The translations under genes and the position numbers were made by a program. Below are positions 25,732 through 35,964 of a stretch of 64,000 nucleotides of DNA, in pieces (the first letter of the stretch is position 1; every line of letters begins with the position of its first letter). The notes beneath the pieces are model-generated. The model made no database searches. It worked only from the letters and a program-made list of their open reading frames with translations, and was not told where the DNA came from. Source of the DNA: Streptomyces lincolnensis (GTDB lineage Bacteria > Actinomycetota > Actinomycetes > Streptomycetales > Streptomycetaceae); assembly GCF_001685355.1 (NCBI RefSeq), contig NZ_CP016438.1, positions 8,060,001 through 8,124,000 on the forward strand, in the 5' to 3' direction.

Positions 25732-27930
25732 ATGAGTCCGAGCCGCACGCTGTCCGCCCGCCGCCCCGCGATCGTCGCCACGCTGTGCGCCGCCGCCCTC
25801 GCCCTGACCGGGCTGGCCGCCGTCCCACCCGCCGGGGCCCCGACGGCCGCCGTCGCCCGCCCGTACCAGGACCCCTCCCTGCCGGTGCCCGAGCGGGTCG
25901 ACGACCTGCTCTCCCGGATGACGACCGACGACAAGCTCGGGCAGATGACACAGGTGGAGAAGGACGCGCTCGTCCCGCAGAGCGACCTCGCCGCCCACCG
26001 CATCGGCTCGGTGCTCTCCGGCGGCGACTCCACCGTCAGTCCCAACAACCCCCGGACCTGGGCCGACACCTACGATTCCCTCCAGCGCACCGCGCTCACC
26101 ACCCCGCTCGGCATCCCGATGATCTACGGCATCGACGCGGTGCACGGCCACAACGCGGTCCGCGGCGCCACCCTCTTCCCGCACAACATCGGCCTCGGCG
26201 CCACCCGTGATCCGGCGCTGGTGCAGCGCGTCGGACGCGCGGTGGCCGAGGAGGTGGCCGGCACCGGCATCGACTGGTCGTTCGCACCCTGTCTGTGCGT
26301 GGCCCGCAACGACCGGTGGGGCCGCACCTACGAGTCGTTCGGCGAGAAACCCGAACTGCCCACGTCCATGGCCACGTTCGTCACCGGTATGCAGGGCACG
26401 GCCCTCGGCGGCGACGGGGCCTCGGTCCTCGCCACCGCCAAGCACTATCTCGGCGACGGCGGCACCACCGGCGGCGTCGACCAGGGCAACACCGAGCTGT
26501 CCGAGGCCGAGCTGCGCGCCGTCCACCTGCCGCCCTTCCAGGAGGCGGTACGGCGGGGCGTGGGCTCGGTGATGCTGTCGTACAGCAGCTGGAACGGGGT
26601 GCGGTCGCACGCCCACAAGTACCTGGTCACCGACGTGCTCAAGAGCGAACTGGGCTTCGGCGGCTTCGTCGTGTCCGACTGGGCCGCGGTCGACCAGCTC
26701 GACGGGCAGAGCGGCTTCACCGGCGCCGAGATCACCACGGCCGTCAACGCCGGGGTCGACATGGTGATGGTCCCGCACGACTACCGGAAGTTCCTCACCC
26801 TGCTGCGCGGCGAGGTGAACGCCGGGCGGATCAGCCAGGCGCGCGTCGACGACGCCAACCGCCGCATCCTCACCAAGAAGTTCCAACTGGGCCTGTTCGA
26901 AAGGCCGTTGACCGATCGCTCGTACACCTCCTCGGTGGGCTCCGCCGAGCACCGGGCACTGGCCCGGCAGGCCGTGCGGGCCTCGCAGGTGCTGCTGAAG
27001 AACGATGGTGGCGTGCTGCCGCTGGCCAAGAACGCCAAGCTGTTCGTGGCCGGCAAGTCCGCCGACGACATCGGCAACCAGAGCGGCGGCTGGACCCTGG
27101 GCTGGCAGGGGCGCAGCGGTCCCGTCACCGAGGGCACCACCGTCCTCCAGGGCATCCGCGCCGCCGCGGGCGACCCGTCCCGGATCAGGTACGACCGCTA
27201 CGGCAACGGCATCGACGGCAGCTACACGGCCGCCGTGGCGGTCGTCGGGGAGACGCCGTACGCCGAGATGCACGGCGACCGGCCCGGGAGCATGGGGCTC
27301 GACCCGGAGGACCTCCAGACCCTCGCCCGGCTGAAGGCGAGCGGGGTGCCCGTCGTGGTGGTCCTGGTCTCCGGGCGGCCGCTCGACATCGCGGCCCAAC
27401 TGCCCGACTGGAAGGCCCTGTTGGCGGCCTGGCTGCCCGGCACCGAGGGAGCCGGGGTGTCGGACGTGCTCTTCGGCGACCACGCCCCCACCGGCAAGCT
27501 CCCGATGACGTGGATGCGCAGCGCCTCCCAGCAGCCCATCAACGACGGCGACGGCAAGAGCCCGCTCTTCCCGTACGGGCACGGGCTGACGTACGGCACC
27601 GGTCCCGACCCGGACCCGGACCCGGAGCCCGCGCCCAAGGCCTGCACCGCCCAGTTCAAGGTCGCCTCGTCCTGGTCCGGCGGCTACCAGGCGGAGATCA
27701 CCGTCAAGAACACCGGCACCGGCCCGCTCACCGGCTGGTCCGCCGCCTGGGACCTGGGCGGTTCCACCGTCACCAGCCTGTGGAACGGCTCCCTGACCGT
27801 GGCCCAGGGCCGCGCGACCGTCCGTAACGCCGCCCACAACGGCGCCCTGTCACCCGGCGCCACCACCTCGTTCGGCTTCACCGCCAACGGCGGCGCGGGC
27901 ACGCCCGCTCCGCAGTGCACCGGCTCCTGA
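25732..27930 (+). CDS. Secreted GH3 beta-glucosidase with C-terminal CBM2
   Basis: The 732-residue product starts at ATG 25732. The signal peptide (about 1-40, AIVATLCAAALALTGLAAVP) is followed by a GH3 N-terminal barrel (about 45-370), with the nucleophile Asp in GFVVSDWAAVDQ and substrate loop KHYLGDGGT, then the GH3 C-terminal domain (about 395-620). A D/P repeat linker (GPDPDPDPEPAP) joins it to a CBM2 (about 635-732, AQFKVASSWSGGYQAEITV). GH3 enzymes release glucose from cello-oligosaccharides. A cellulose-binding, exported GH3 is less usual than the intracellular GH1 or GH3 cellobiases of CebR regulons. Confidence 0.92.
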   Translation: MSPSRTLSARRPAIVATLCAAALALTGLAAVPPAGAPTAAVARPYQDPSLPVPERVDDLLSRMTTDDKLGQMTQVEKDALVPQSDLAAHRIGSVLSGGDSTVSPNNPRTWADTYDSLQRTALTTPLGIPMIYGIDAVHGHNAVRGATLFPHNIGLGATRDPALVQRVGRAVAEEVAGTGIDWSFAPCLCVARNDRWGRTYESFGEKPELPTSMATFVTGMQGTALGGDGASVLATAKHYLGDGGTTGGVDQGNTELSEAELRAVHLPPFQEAVRRGVGSVMLSYSSWNGVRSHAHKYLVTDVLKSELGFGGFVVSDWAAVDQLDGQSGFTGAEITTAVNAGVDMVMVPHDYRKFLTLLRGEVNAGRISQARVDDANRRILTKKFQLGLFERPLTDRSYTSSVGSAEHRALARQAVRASQVLLKNDGGVLPLAKNAKLFVAGKSADDIGNQSGGWTLGWQGRSGPVTEGTTVLQGIRAAAGDPSRIRYDRYGNGIDGSYTAAVAVVGETPYAEMHGDRPGSMGLDPEDLQTLARLKASGVPVVVVLVSGRPLDIAAQLPDWKALLAAWLPGTEGAGVSDVLFGDHAPTGKLPMTWMRSASQQPINDGDGKSPLFPYGHGLTYGTGPDPDPDPEPAPKACTAQFKVASSWSGGYQAEITVKNTGTGPLTGWSAAWDLGGSTVTSLWNGSLTVAQGRATVRNAAHNGALSPGATTSFGFTANGGAGTPAPQCTGS

Positions 27931-27972
27931 CGTACGACCGGCACATCCGCACGTACCACCGAGGAGGGCACG

Positions 27973-30186
27973 ATGACCAACCCGACCAGAGCCGACGGCG
28001 CCTCGCTGCCGCGCACGCGCCGACGACGGTCGGCGGCTTTAGCCACCGCCCTGGCCACCCTGATGCTCGGGGCGGCGGGCCAGATCGCGGGACAGCCCGC
28101 GGCAGCGGCGGAGGCACACGTCGACAACCCCTTCGCGGGGGCGAGTTTCTACCTCAACCCCGACTACGCGGAGCACGTCGACACCTCCATCGCGCAGACG
28201 TCCGACGCCACGCTCAAGGCGAAAATGGAGAAGGTCAAGAGTTATCCGACCGCCGTCTGGCTGGACCGGATCGCGGCCATCCACGGCGGCGCGGCCAACG
28301 CGGGACGCAAGAGCCTGGCCGACCACCTCGACCTGGCGCTCGCGCAGAAGAAGCCCGGCCAGCCGATCACCGCCACCTTCGTGGTGTACGACCTGCCCGG
28401 CCGGGACTGCGCCGCCCTCGCCTCCAGCGGTGAACTCCCGCTCACCCAGGCGGGTCTGGCCCGCTACAAGAGCGAGTACATCGACGTCATCGCGAACGTC
28501 TTCAAGAACCCCAAGTACCAGGACATCCGCATCACCACCGTCGTCGAGCCCGACAGCCTGCCCAACCTGGTCACCAACACCTCCGACCCCGAATGCGCCC
28601 AGGCCAAGAGCAGCGGCGTGTACGTCGAGGGCATCCGGTACGCCCTGGACAAGCTGCACGCCGTCCCGAACGTGTACACGTACCTGGACTACGCGCACTC
28701 CGGCTGGCTCGGCTGGGACAACAACCTCACCCAGACCGTGCAGCAGTACACCGACGTGGCCAGGGGCACCGCGGCAGGGCTCAGCAGCGTCGACGGGCTG
28801 ATCACCAACGTCGCCAACTACACGCCGTTGGAAGAGCCGTTCCTCACCGACCCGAACAAGACCGTCGGTGGCACCATGGTCAAGTCGAGCAAGTACTACG
28901 AGTGGAACCCGAACTTCGACGAGTCGGACTTCACGAAGAACGTCCACCGGACGCTGGTCTCGGCGGGCTGGCCCGCCTCCACCGGCATGGTGGTCGACAC
29001 CTCCCGCAACGGCTGGGGCGGCTCGGCGCGGCCCACCGCCGAGAGCACCAGCACCAGCCTTGAGACCTACGTGACCGAGTCCAAGGCCGACCGCCGCACC
29101 CACCGCGGACTGTGGTGCAACGCGAGCGGAGCCGGGCTCGGACAGCCGCCGCAGACCGCGCCGTCCGGGCACCCCGACTCGCACCTGGACGCCTTCCTGT
29201 GGGTCAAGCCGCCGGGGGAGTCCGACGGGGCCAGCAAGGACATCCCCAACGAGGAGGGCAAGCGCGCGGACCCGATGTGCGACCCGGACTACACCGCGCC
29301 CAACGCCGGCAACAACAAGACCGGGGCGCTGCCCGACGCGCCGCTGGCCGGGCACTGGTTCCACAACCAGTTCTCGATGCTGGTGCGCAACGCGTACCCG
29401 GCGGTGCCGACGGGCGGTACCGGCCCGGGCGACACCACGGCCCCGACCGCGCCGACCGGGCTGCGGGCCACGGCGAAGACCGCGAGCAGCGTCTCCCTCG
29501 CCTGGACGGCGGCCACCGACGACGTGGGCGTCAGCGGTTACGACGTCTACCGTGACGGCACCAAGGTCAGCGCCCAGCCGGTCGGCGGGACCACGTTCAC
29601 GGACACCGGGCTGAGCGCCGCGACGGCCTACAGCTACACCGTCCGCGCCCGGGACGCCGCCGGGAACGTCTCCGCGGCCTCCGCCGCGCTGAGCGCCACC
29701 ACCGAGACGGGCGGCGGCGGCCCCGACCCCACGGGCGGTCTCAAGGTCGCCTACAGGAACCACGACGCCTCGGCCACCGACAACGCCATCCGTCCCGGTC
29801 TGCGGATCACCAACACCGGCAGCGCCGCCCTCGACCTGACCGGGGTGGTCGCCCGCTACTACTTCACCCGGGACGGCGGATCGCCCACCGTCAACGCCTG
29901 GTGCGACTACGCCGCGGTCGGCTGCTCCAACGTCAAGCTCAGGGTCGTCCCGCTGAGTACGCCGGTGGCGGGCGCCGACGCCTACCTGGAGGTCGGCTTC
30001 TCGGCGGGCTCGCTGGCCGCGGGCCGGGACACCGGTGACATCCAGCTCCGGATGGCCAAGACGGACTGGTCCGCCTTCGACGAGACCGACGACCACAGCC
30101 GCACCACCGCCACCTCGTACACGGAGGCTCCGGCGATCCCGGCCTACCTGGGCACCGTGCGGGCCTGGGGTATGCCGCCCGCCTGA
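27973..30186 (+). CDS. Secreted GH6 cellobiohydrolase with Fn3 and CBM3
   Basis: The 737-residue product starts at ATG 27973 (GAGGAGGGCACG upstream). A twin-arginine-rich signal peptide (RTRRRRSAALATALATLMLG) carries Leu23 as a rare TTA codon (28039-28041). GH6 domain about 48-475: FVVYDLPGRDCAALAS with the catalytic Asp region, VVEPDSLPNLVTN and WVKPPGESDG. An Fn3 module (about 485-570, PTGLRATAKTASSVSLAWTA) and a CBM3 (about 585-737, KVAYRNHDASATDNAIRPGL) follow. GH6 exoenzymes release cellobiose from non-reducing ends. The TTA codon suggests dependence on the bldA tRNA. Confidence 0.93.
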   Translation: MTNPTRADGASLPRTRRRRSAALATALATLMLGAAGQIAGQPAAAAEAHVDNPFAGASFYLNPDYAEHVDTSIAQTSDATLKAKMEKVKSYPTAVWLDRIAAIHGGAANAGRKSLADHLDLALAQKKPGQPITATFVVYDLPGRDCAALASSGELPLTQAGLARYKSEYIDVIANVFKNPKYQDIRITTVVEPDSLPNLVTNTSDPECAQAKSSGVYVEGIRYALDKLHAVPNVYTYLDYAHSGWLGWDNNLTQTVQQYTDVARGTAAGLSSVDGLITNVANYTPLEEPFLTDPNKTVGGTMVKSSKYYEWNPNFDESDFTKNVHRTLVSAGWPASTGMVVDTSRNGWGGSARPTAESTSTSLETYVTESKADRRTHRGLWCNASGAGLGQPPQTAPSGHPDSHLDAFLWVKPPGESDGASKDIPNEEGKRADPMCDPDYTAPNAGNNKTGALPDAPLAGHWFHNQFSMLVRNAYPAVPTGGTGPGDTTAPTAPTGLRATAKTASSVSLAWTAATDDVGVSGYDVYRDGTKVSAQPVGGTTFTDTGLSAATAYSYTVRARDAAGNVSAASAALSATTETGGGGPDPTGGLKVAYRNHDASATDNAIRPGLRITNTGSAALDLTGVVARYYFTRDGGSPTVNAWCDYAAVGCSNVKLRVVPLSTPVAGADAYLEVGFSAGSLAAGRDTGDIQLRMAKTDWSAFDETDDHSRTTATSYTEAPAIPAYLGTVRAWGMPPA

Positions 30187-30214
30187 TCCGCCGACTAGCC
30201 CCCTCCCCACAGAC

Positions 30215-30258
30215 CCCCCGCCCGTCCGGCCGCGGCACCTCGCCCGGACGGGCGGGGG
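30215..30258 (+). terminator. Strong hairpin between GH6 and AA10 genes
   Basis: A perfect 15-bp stem (30215-30229, CCCCCGCCCGTCCGG, with 30244-30258) and 14-nt loop lie between the GH6 stop and the AA10 start. It probably ends or attenuates the cellulase message and may uncouple the oxidase gene. Confidence 0.65.
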
Positions 30259-30291
30259 CTCCAGCGACTCCCCAACAGTGCAGGAGAGACG

Positions 30292-31380
30292 ATGGCTCGA
30301 CCCAGAAAGAGACTGCTTTCCTTAGTGGCTGTGCTGGCGACCCTGCTCGGCGGGATCGGCCTGGCCCTGCTCGGACAGGGCAACGCGCAGGCGCACGGTG
30401 TCACGATGATGCCGGGATCGCGGACCTACCTCTGCTATCTCGACGCCAAGACCGGCACCGGATCCCTCGACCCGACCAACCCGGCCTGCCGTGCCGCGCT
30501 CAACGAGAGCGGCGGGAACTCGCTGTACAACTGGTTCGCCGTGCTCGACTCCAACGCGGCGGGCCGCGGGCCCGGTTACGTGCCGGACGGCAAGCTGTGC
30601 AGCGCCGGTGACCGTTCCCCGTACAACTTCACCGGATACAACGCCGCCCGCGCGGACTGGCCCCGCACGCACCTGACCTCCGGGGCGTCGATCCGGATCA
30701 AGCACAGCAACTGGGCGGCGCATCCCGGGGCCTTCCGGGTGTACCTGTCCAAGCCCGGCTACTCGCCCTCCTCTCCGCTGGGCTGGGGCGACCTGGAGCT
30801 GATCCAGACCGTCACCAATCCGCCCCAGTCGGGCTCGGTGGGCTCCGAGAGCGGCCACTACTACTGGGATCTGAGGCTCCCCTCGGGCCGCTCGGGCAAC
30901 GCGATGATGTTCATCCAGTGGGTGCGCTCGGACAGCAACGAGAACTTCTTCTCCTGCTCCGACATCGTCTTCGACGGCGGCAACGGCGAGGTGACCGGTA
31001 TCCGCGGCTCGGGCGGCACTCCCACCCCGACGCCCACGCCGACACCCACCCCGACCCCGACCGATCCGCACAGCGGCTGCATGGCCGTGTATTCGGTGAC
31101 GAGCTCCTGGAACGGCGGCTTCCAGGGCTCCGTGCAGGTGATGAACCACAACACGGCACCGCTCGACGGCTGGGCCGTGCGCTGGCAGCCGGGCGCCGGC
31201 ACGCGGCTGAACAGTGTCTGGAACGGCGCGCTCAGTACCGGGTCCGACGGCACGGTCACGGTCAGGAACGTCGGCCACAACCGGACGATCACGGCGGACG
31301 GCAGCACCACCTTCGGCTTCACGGCCACCTCCACGGGCAACGACCTTCCGGCCGGCTCGATCGGCTGCGTCACCCCGTAA
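30292..31380 (+). CDS. Secreted AA10 lytic polysaccharide monooxygenase with CBM2
   Basis: The 362-residue product starts at ATG 30292 (AGGAGAG upstream). Signal peptide 1-34 ends AQA and leaves His35 as mature residue 1, half of the copper histidine brace; the second His is in SNWAAHPGAF. The AA10 domain (35-230) includes GSRTYLCYL and NFFSCSDIVFDGGNGEV. A Pro-Thr repeat linker (about 240-258) joins it to a CBM2 (about 262-362, CMAVYSVTSSWNGGFQGSVQ). The layout matches cellulose-active Streptomyces LPMOs (CelS2 type), which cleave crystalline cellulose oxidatively. Leu11 is encoded by TTA (30322-30324). Confidence 0.93.
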   Translation: MARPRKRLLSLVAVLATLLGGIGLALLGQGNAQAHGVTMMPGSRTYLCYLDAKTGTGSLDPTNPACRAALNESGGNSLYNWFAVLDSNAAGRGPGYVPDGKLCSAGDRSPYNFTGYNAARADWPRTHLTSGASIRIKHSNWAAHPGAFRVYLSKPGYSPSSPLGWGDLELIQTVTNPPQSGSVGSESGHYYWDLRLPSGRSGNAMMFIQWVRSDSNENFFSCSDIVFDGGNGEVTGIRGSGGTPTPTPTPTPTPTPTDPHSGCMAVYSVTSSWNGGFQGSVQVMNHNTAPLDGWAVRWQPGAGTRLNSVWNGALSTGSDGTVTVRNVGHNRTITADGSTTFGFTATSTGNDLPAGSIGCVTP

Positions 31381-31396
31381 CGGCACCCCGTCCCCT

Positions 31397-31430
31397 GGCG
31401 CCGGCTCCCGCACTCGCGGAAGCCGGCGCC
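31397..31430. terminator. Bidirectional terminator hairpin
   Basis: GGCGCCGGCT (31397-31406) and AGCCGGCGCC (31421-31430) form a perfect 10-bp stem with a 14-nt loop between the AA10 gene (stop 31380) and the convergent zinc-ribbon gene (stop 31447). Confidence 0.75.
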
Positions 31431-31446
31431 CTCGTGTGCGCGGGCG

Positions 31447-32160
31447 TCAGACGGCGGGGGAGTCCAGCGCCTCGGCGTGCTCGTTGACCGGCTGCGGGGT
31501 GCCCGTGAGGTCGAGGACGAAGAGGGGGATGCCGAGGGACTCGGCGCGGCGGCGGGCGGAGTCGGCGTAGCCGGCGAGGGAGAAGTAGACGCAGCGGGAG
31601 GACTCGGTCATGGCGGTCAGCCACAGGCACTCCACGTCCCGCTCGGAGGCGGGGCGTACGGTCGGGTCCACCTGGGCCAGCAGTCCACGGGCGGCGAGGC
31701 CGATGCCGGACGGCGGGCGCTGGTCGGCCCGGCGGATGTCCTCGTAGCCGAGCCACCGCAGGTACAGGGCCGCGACGGTGACCGCGTCCCGGGCGGTACG
31801 GATCGCGATGGGCTGGAAGGCGCGGCGGCGGCCGGCACCGCCGGCACCGCCGGCCTCGGTGGACGCGCCGCGCTCCGACACCGCCCCGGTCACGGCGGAC
31901 GCGCCCGCCACGGCGACCCGCAGCACCGCCCCGCACACGCACCCCAGCTCCGGATACGGCCACTGGTTCTCCCGGGCGCAGGAACCGCACCGCAGGGTGA
32001 TCCAGCCGTCGTCCCAGGCCCGGTGCGTGACGGTCGTCGGGGCGCCGTGGCGGTCCAGCGGCGGCGAGACCGGCGCCCCGCACACACAGGGGTAGGACGG
32101 CGCGGCGTAGAGATGCTCGCGACGGCAGGCCGGACACCGCACCGGCATGCTCTCGGCCAT
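31447..32160 (-). CDS. Zinc-ribbon protein with degenerate Mrr-like domain
   Basis: The 237-residue soluble protein has two CxxC/CxC zinc-ribbon-like units in the first 77 residues (CPAC at 9-12 with CVCG at 25-28; CGSC at 58-61 with CVCG at 74-77). The C-terminal domain (about 118-225) reads AALYLRWLGYEDIRRADQ, GIGLAARGLLAQVDP, CVYFSLAGYADSARRRAE and LFVLDLTGTPQPVN. It resembles the restriction-endonuclease-like Mrr fold, but the expected catalytic Asp and QxK appear as Gly and QVD. Nuclease activity is therefore doubtful. The family is conserved in Streptomyces with no assigned role. The start is ATG 32160; ATG 32148 is also possible. Confidence 0.7.
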   Translation of the reverse strand: MAESMPVRCPACRREHLYAAPSYPCVCGAPVSPPLDRHGAPTTVTHRAWDDGWITLRCGSCARENQWPYPELGCVCGAVLRVAVAGASAVTGAVSERGASTEAGGAGGAGRRRAFQPIAIRTARDAVTVAALYLRWLGYEDIRRADQRPPSGIGLAARGLLAQVDPTVRPASERDVECLWLTAMTESSRCVYFSLAGYADSARRRAESLGIPLFVLDLTGTPQPVNEHAEALDSPAV

Positions 32161-32293
32161 GGACCACTCCAGAACGTCACGTCGGACAGCGGCAGCGGCT
32201 CCATAGTGCTCTCCCGCGGGCGTCGGCGACAGGAAGTCGGGCCAACGCCACGCCAGGTGTCGGTGGTCGGTAACCGCTCCCTTGACGGCTCCC

Positions 32294-32321
32294 TTGACGA
32301 CCCCCGGGCCGCGGCTTACAT
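32294..32321 (+). promoter_or_regulatory. Candidate gcl promoter
   Basis: A -35-like TTGACG (32294-32299) and a -10-like TTACAT (32316-32321) have a 16-bp spacer, predicting a start at about 32328, inside the first operator dyad. Confidence 0.5.
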
Positions 32322-32324
32322 TGC

Positions 32325-32360
32325 TTCCAGATAGTAGAATTTACTTTCCGCAATACGGAA
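32325..32360. promoter_or_regulatory. Tandem operator dyads at gcl
   Basis: Two 15-bp dyads of one type, TTCCAGATAGTAGAA (32325-32339) and TTCCGCAATACGGAA (32346-32360), start 21 bp apart, two helical turns, directly downstream of the candidate -10. A matching pair with the same 21-bp spacing precedes hyi at 36835-36870. The arrangement suggests an IclR-type repressor such as the AllR regulator known for allantoin/glyoxylate genes of Streptomyces. The protein is not encoded in the window. Confidence 0.65.
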
Positions 32361-32419
32361 GAAGCTCACCGCTGGGCGCGACGGGAGTGGCACTCCGACA
32401 GCCGAAGCAGGAGTACTCG

Positions 32420-34204
<1,785 letters not shown>

Positions 34205-34689
34205 CACCACCGGCCACATCACCGAGGGGCGGCCCGCCAAGGGGTCGCCCCTTCGGCATGCCCCCGGCCGGGTTCAGTCCGGCAGGGTCGCCGGTTGACG
34301 TACGCCCATGGGTTCCCGCGCACCGTGCGGGGCAGGGTCTGCCCCGCGCCCCCGGGCTCCCCCGAGACCCGTACCGTGCCCGGTCGGCCGGCGTCGGCGT
34401 CGCCCCGCGGGTGCGGGGCGGGCACGGCGACCGTGACGGCGGCGCGGGGACCGCCCCGCAGCGGCGCGGCGGCGTACGGCTCACGCCGGACCGTCGCACC
34501 GCTGTCCTTGACACCCCCCGGCGTGAGGCCCGCCGCCCCCGTGCCGACGGGCCTCACGTGACGAGAATGTGCCCGCGGCAGGGGGTGGTTGAAGCCCCCC
34601 GACGCTGGTTCAGAGGTTGATTTGAGGGTTCCGTAGGCGGCGTACGCACGGTGGAGTACGTGAGGGTGAGGAGCGCGGGCCCGCACACA

Positions 34690-34736
34690 CCCGAGAGCGC
34701 CGGATACGGAACGGCTCCGTATCCGGCGCTCTCGGG
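34690..34736. terminator. Perfect 21-bp stem hairpin
   Basis: Arms 34690-34710 and 34716-34736 are perfectly complementary over 21 bp with a 5-nt loop (ACGGC). It is the longest hairpin in the window and lies about 490 bp past the gcl stop and 310 bp past the glxR stop. It may be a terminator of an unannotated transcript or a structured RNA. Confidence 0.7.
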
Positions 34737-34966
34737 CCGGTGAGGTGATGGTGTCGGGACCGCGGCGGCGGCGACGGAACCGCGGGTCCGCCTCCCTCAG
34801 GTCGAAGAAGCAGGCCCCGGACCTTCACCACCGCACTGGCTCGCACGCCGCCGCGGTCCTCACCCTGCCCGCGCCCGGCACGCGAGGGACCACCCCTCAT
34901 CCGGGTCGCCCAGCGGCCGGGCGCGGGCAGGGAGTTCAGCCCCAGGGCCTGGATCGGGCCGTGGGT

Positions 34967-35027
34967 TTCCGGTCCGCGGCGGGCCTGGGCGCGACATGAC
35001 AGGTGTCGGCACCGCCGCGGACCGGAA
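34967..35027 (-). terminator. glxR-proximal hairpin
   Basis: Arms TTCCGGTCCGCGGCGG (34967-34982) and its complement (35012-35027) give a perfect 16-bp stem with a 29-nt loop, 18 bp beyond the glxR stop. This is the likely terminator of the hyi-glxR transcript. Confidence 0.65.
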
Positions 35028-35044
35028 GTTCTGGTCGGTTCCGG

Positions 35045-35938
35045 TCAGACCTGGGCGCCGGACAGTCGCTCCACGGCACGCAGCAGCGCCGAGTGGTCCA
35101 GGCCGCCGTCGCCCTGCGCACGCAGGCTCGCGACCAGTTGGGCGACCACGGCGCCCACCGGCAGGGCCGCCCCGACGGTGCGGGCGGCGTCCGTGACGAT
35201 GCCCATGTCCTTGTGGTGCAGGTCGATACGGAAGCCCGGCTTGAAGTCGCGCCGCAGGAAGTTGTCCTTCTTGCGCGTCAGCACGGTCGAGCCGGCCAGT
35301 CCGCCGCCCAGGACGTCCAGCGCGGCCTTCAGGTCCACGCCCGACTTCTCCAGGAAGGCCACGGCCTCCGCGCACGCCTGGATGTTCACGGCGACGATCA
35401 GCTGGTTCGCGGCCTTCACGGTCTGGCCCGAGCCGTGCGGACCGCACCGCACGACGGTCCGGCCCAGCGCCTCGAAGATTGGCTCCGCCTCGTCGAAGTC
35501 GGCCTGCTCACCGCCGACCATGATGGACAGCACCGCCTCGATCGCGCCGGCCTCACCGCCGGAGACGGGGGCGTCGAGCACCCGGATGCCCCGGTCCTGC
35601 GCTGCCTTCGCCAGGTCGACCGAGGTCTGCGGGGTGATCGAGGACATGTCGATCAGCAGGGCGCCGGAACGGGCGTTGGCGAGGATGCCGTCGGGGCCGT
35701 AGGCGATGGCCTCGACCTGCGGGGAGGCGGGGACCATGGTGATGACGACGTCGGCGTCCCGCACCGCCTCGGCGATCGAACCGGCCACGGTGCCGCCGGC
35801 GGCGGCGAGGCGGTCCAGCTTGTCCTGTTCGAGGGTATAGCCGGTGATGTCGTAGCCCGCCTTGATCAGGTTCTCGGACATGGGGGAGCCCATGATGCCG
35901 AGGCCTATCCAGGCGATCCTGGGGAGTGTGTTGCTCAT
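35045..35938 (-). CDS. glxR: 2-hydroxy-3-oxopropionate reductase (tartronate semialdehyde reductase)
   Basis: The 297-residue product starts at ATG 35938 (GAGAGG six bases upstream). It is a beta-hydroxyacid dehydrogenase with Rossmann motif IAWIGLGIMGSPMSENL, substrate motif LDAPVSGGEAGA and catalytic Lys in GSGQTVKAANQLIVA. It reduces tartronate semialdehyde to D-glycerate with NAD(P)H. Hyi lies 26 nt upstream on the same strand and gcl nearby makes its substrate, so the three form the glyoxylate-to-glycerate route. Confidence 0.93.
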   Translation of the reverse strand: MSNTLPRIAWIGLGIMGSPMSENLIKAGYDITGYTLEQDKLDRLAAAGGTVAGSIAEAVRDADVVITMVPASPQVEAIAYGPDGILANARSGALLIDMSSITPQTSVDLAKAAQDRGIRVLDAPVSGGEAGAIEAVLSIMVGGEQADFDEAEPIFEALGRTVVRCGPHGSGQTVKAANQLIVAVNIQACAEAVAFLEKSGVDLKAALDVLGGGLAGSTVLTRKKDNFLRRDFKPGFRIDLHHKDMGIVTDAARTVGAALPVGAVVAQLVASLRAQGDGGLDHSALLRAVERLSGAQV

Positions 35939-35964
35939 GGGGTGCCTCTCAAGTAGCGGGGGAG

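Larger units (their letters stand above)
34205..35044. other. 840-bp gene-poor gap between gcl and glxR
   Basis: No reading frame here shows a recognisable family, a good Shine-Dalgarno and consistent codon bias. Structures seen are a short AAGGGGTCGCCCCTT hairpin near 34238-34252 (likely gcl terminator), the very large hairpin at 34690-34736 and the glxR-proximal hairpin at 34967-35027. The stretch 34260-34560 has minus-strand frames with coding-like composition that may be decayed gene sequence. Confidence 0.5.

Noticed and set aside
25309..27837. Very long minus-strand open frame (over 800 codons) opposite the GH3 gene
   Set aside because: It is the antisense of a clear GH3 glycoside hydrolase; such frames are open because of high third-position GC, and its composition and motifs match no family.
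31020..31070. Pro-Thr tandem repeat as a candidate CRISPR-like or regulatory repeat
   Set aside because: It is an in-frame coding linker between the AA10 and CBM2 domains.
34219..34686. Possible minus-strand protein in the gcl-glxR gap
   Set aside because: The translation has no domain, no ribosome-binding site and runs into a terminator-like region; at best it is decayed sequence.
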